Shown in pieces: positions 5,745 through 6,766 of a DNA stretch of 6,766 nt (positions are counted from its first letter, which is position 1; each line of letters starts with the position of its first letter). Origin of the DNA: Candidatus Bathyarchaeota archaeon (GTDB lineage: Archaea; Thermoproteota; Bathyarchaeia; 40CM-2-53-6; FEN-987); the NCBI GenBank assembly GCA_003152955.1, contig PMBQ01000211.1, positions 1,618 through 8,383 of the forward strand, written 5' to 3'. The notes under the pieces are model-generated. The model saw only the letters and a list, made by a program, of their open reading frames with translations. It ran no database searches and had not been told where the DNA came from. A program made the position numbers and the translations under genes.

Positions 5745-5917
5745 GCTCTGACACCCTCTATGATGAGACGTTTGCCGTCAATTCGAATCATGACTTCCTG
5801 ATCTGGGCCAAAGGGAAATGAAGAATCCTTGACGACATCTGCGGGGATGTATAGAATGCCGGTCTTGCTACGGTCACTTCGTGTTGGCAAGATTATCTTT
5901 GCATATCCCTCAAGCAT
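5741..5917 (-). CDS. Small AbrB/MazE-like beta protein, first gene of the actin operon
   Basis: A 58-residue protein. KIILPTRSDRSKTGILYIPA (7-26) is followed by DVVKDSSFPFGPDQEV and MIRIDGKRLIIE. The order of strands and the I-P-A-D-V-V turn resemble the swapped-hairpin AbrB/SpoVT/MazE fold (compare the usual K-x-x-I-P-x-x-x-R). The match is by eye and the fit is loose. Proteins of that fold bind DNA as dimers, often at their own promoter. I chose ATG 5917 because GGTGA (5926-5930) sits eight bases ahead; ATG 5932 and TTG 5953 are upstream alternatives, and 5953 probably lies before the transcription start. Its TGA overlaps the actin ATG by four bases, so the two are translated together. It may autoregulate the operon or be a structural partner of the actin. 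Confidence 0.75.
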   Translation of the reverse strand: MLEGYAKIILPTRSDRSKTGILYIPADVVKDSSFPFGPDQEVMIRIDGKRLIIEGVRA

Positions 5918-5965
5918 CAGACAGTTCACCATGCAAACAATGATACAAATCAACGGACCGGAAAT

Positions 5966-5977
5966 GCTGATTTAACG
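5966..5977 (-). promoter_or_regulatory. TATA-like box of the actin operon
   Basis: The minus strand reads CGTTAAATCAGC. A start about 26 bases downstream falls near 5946, giving a short leader to ATG 5932 or 5917. The region just upstream is GC-rich (CCCCGGCCCCG). No other TATA-like site lies between here and the next gene. Confidence 0.45.
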
Positions 5978-6060
5978 GGGCCGGGGCACTTCGCGACCTC
6001 AGACCCAAGTGAAACTAAGTTGTTGATGTGGAGGAAAGTCAGCGAGACTCAAGAGAAGGG

Positions 6061-6318
6061 CTAGGGAAACCTCACGGACTCTTCCACCTCAATAGTGAAA
6101 GTAATTCCGTTTTTTTCAGCAATGGGCCTCAAAAGGTCATCAAAGCGGCTCTTCTCCGCGGTTGGGCCTTCATAAGTGACCGAGAACTCTCTTCTCGGCT
6201 TAAGGACCGAGCGTACTTCTTTCTTGTAGCCCGCAATAGCTAACGCTACATCCACCTGAGTCAAAGCATCCAAAGGAAACGGGTCAGCATTGGAAAACAG
6301 ACCGACAATCAATAGCAT
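6061..6318 (-). CDS. Unrecognised 85-residue protein
   Basis: The sequence starts MLLIVGLFSNADPFPLDALT, then a helix (VDVALAIAGYKKEVRSVL, 23-39), then RREFSVTYEGPT, a second helix (KSRFDDLLRPIAEKNG, 56-71) and a final strand, ITFTIEVEESVRFP. The alternating helices and strands suggest a small folded alpha/beta protein. There is no Cys, no signal peptide and no family I can name. ATG 6318 is preferred over upstream in-frame codons because a TATA-like CTTTATC at 6350-6356 would start transcription only about 8 bases before it, a near-leaderless arrangement common in archaea. It stands alone, with its own promoter; the actin operon promoter lies about 85 bases beyond its stop. Confidence 0.72.
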   Translation of the reverse strand: MLLIVGLFSNADPFPLDALTQVDVALAIAGYKKEVRSVLKPRREFSVTYEGPTAEKSRFDDLLRPIAEKNGITFTIEVEESVRFP

Positions 6319-6349
6319 GACTCTTCGGGTAGGTTTCGTGTGGCGAAAT

Positions 6350-6356
6350 GATAAAG
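6350..6356 (-). promoter_or_regulatory. TATA-like box of the 85-residue protein
   Basis: The minus strand reads AACTTTATCATT around this site. The predicted start, about 26 bases downstream, is near 6327, so the mRNA would be almost leaderless at ATG 6318. Confidence 0.4.
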
Positions 6357-6487
6357 TTACTGAACGAGGGTAATTTGTGTACCGAGCCAAAACGCTGTTT
6401 GAAAGGGTAATTGTAGATCGCGAATGGCTGGGCAGGACCCTGAATTTCCTGCAGACGTCGTTCTGACATTGTTCTAATATCCAGTTG

Positions 6488-6497
6488 AAAAAAAAAA
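6488..6497 (-). terminator. Ten-T terminator of the right-edge gene
   Basis: An unbroken run of ten A on the plus strand is ten T on the minus strand, about 50 bases after the stop at 6547. T-runs alone can end archaeal transcription. It also separates the right-edge gene from the 85-residue gene. Between 6357 and 6487 I see no gene. Confidence 0.6.
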
Positions 6498-6546
6498 TAG
6501 GAGCGCTTGAGTCCTTGCACGCTGTGAGCTGGCAGTAGTGTTCTTG

Positions 6547-6765
6547 TCAGGTGATTGTTACCGTTGAGTCACCGCTGTACGCTACCGACGGGAGAGTCAG
6601 GATATCCAGTGGGTCTTCTAAGATCATATTCTGAAACGGGTGCATTGTATTTGAAACGGAGTCCGCGACGCTATTGCCTTGCGCGAGAAAATCGAAGATG
6701 CCGTGTGTCAAGTCATCGGCGATTCCAAATTGCAGGGAGAAGACGCCTGTGAAGTCGATGATAGA
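6547..6765 (-). CDS. C-terminal part of an unrecognised protein, cut by the right edge
   Basis: Seventy-two codons are open from the edge to TGA 6549-6547. The visible part has hydrophobic, beta-like segments (IIDFTGVFSLQFGIADDL, then HGIFDFLAQG), the stretch FQNMILEDPLDILTLPSVAY and a Thr-rich end, STVTIT. The composition is that of a normal protein, whereas the competing plus-strand frame (6555-6752) is Arg-rich and looks like its shadow. The T-run terminator downstream supports this strand. The start lies outside the window. I do not recognise the family. Confidence 0.55.
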   Translation of the reverse strand, partial: SIIDFTGVFSLQFGIADDLTHGIFDFLAQGNSVADSVSNTMHPFQNMILEDPLDILTLPSVAYSGDSTVTIT

Positions 6766-6766
6766 G

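Noticed and set aside
6284..6520. Minus-strand frame overlapping the start of the 85-residue gene
   Set aside because: It would begin before the ten-T terminator of the preceding gene and run through the probable promoter of the next; no domain seen.
6555..6752. Plus-strand Arg-rich open frame
   Set aside because: Shadow of the minus-strand right-edge gene, which has normal composition and a terminator.

Overview
The window looks archaeal, most likely from the Thaumarchaeota/Nitrososphaerota branch or a close relative. The evidence is a full transcription factor B (TFB), an archaeal-type translation initiation factor 1 with an N-terminal Cys motif, TATA-like boxes about 25 bases ahead of gene starts, T-run terminators, and an actin-like protein whose opening motif resembles the thaumarchaeal actin family. 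The phylum call rests on remembered sequence style and not on a search.

Layout from left to right. Bases 1-591 (minus strand) hold an RDD-type membrane protein, followed downstream by the first 15 codons of what looks like a TGS-domain (DRG/Obg) GTPase that runs off the left edge. Between the RDD gene and base 840 there may be a small frame-broken minus-strand gene. Bases 843-1443 (plus strand) carry a TATA-like box, aIF1 (SUI1) and a small zinc-ribbon protein that has no ordinary start codon, closed by a perfect 10-bp stem-loop. Bases 1474-1875 show no convincing gene. Bases 1876-2325 (plus) hold an unrecognised reading frame split by one in-frame TAA. Its final stop overlaps the stop of the convergent TFB gene.

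Bases 2322-3254 (minus) are TFB, with a TATA box about 120 bases upstream and a leader containing three tiny ATG minigenes. Bases 3553-5917 (minus) are the most interesting part: a four-gene, overlapping operon encoding an AbrB-like small beta protein, a 425-residue actin-family ATPase, a 210-residue protein with a central coiled coil and a short hydrophobic C-terminal motif, and an unknown 104-residue protein. This resembles in organisation the crenactin/arcadin clusters of other archaea, although the partner proteins are not recognisably arcadins.

Bases 6061-6318 (minus) are an unrecognised 85-residue protein with its own near-leaderless promoter. At the right edge is the C-terminal part of a minus-strand gene (6547 to the edge), followed by a ten-T terminator.

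How the genes relate: the window mixes core information-processing genes (TFB, aIF1, zinc ribbon, GTPase) with a probable cytoskeletal module. I see no tRNA, rRNA, CRISPR array, insertion sequence or integrase, so nothing points to a mobile island.
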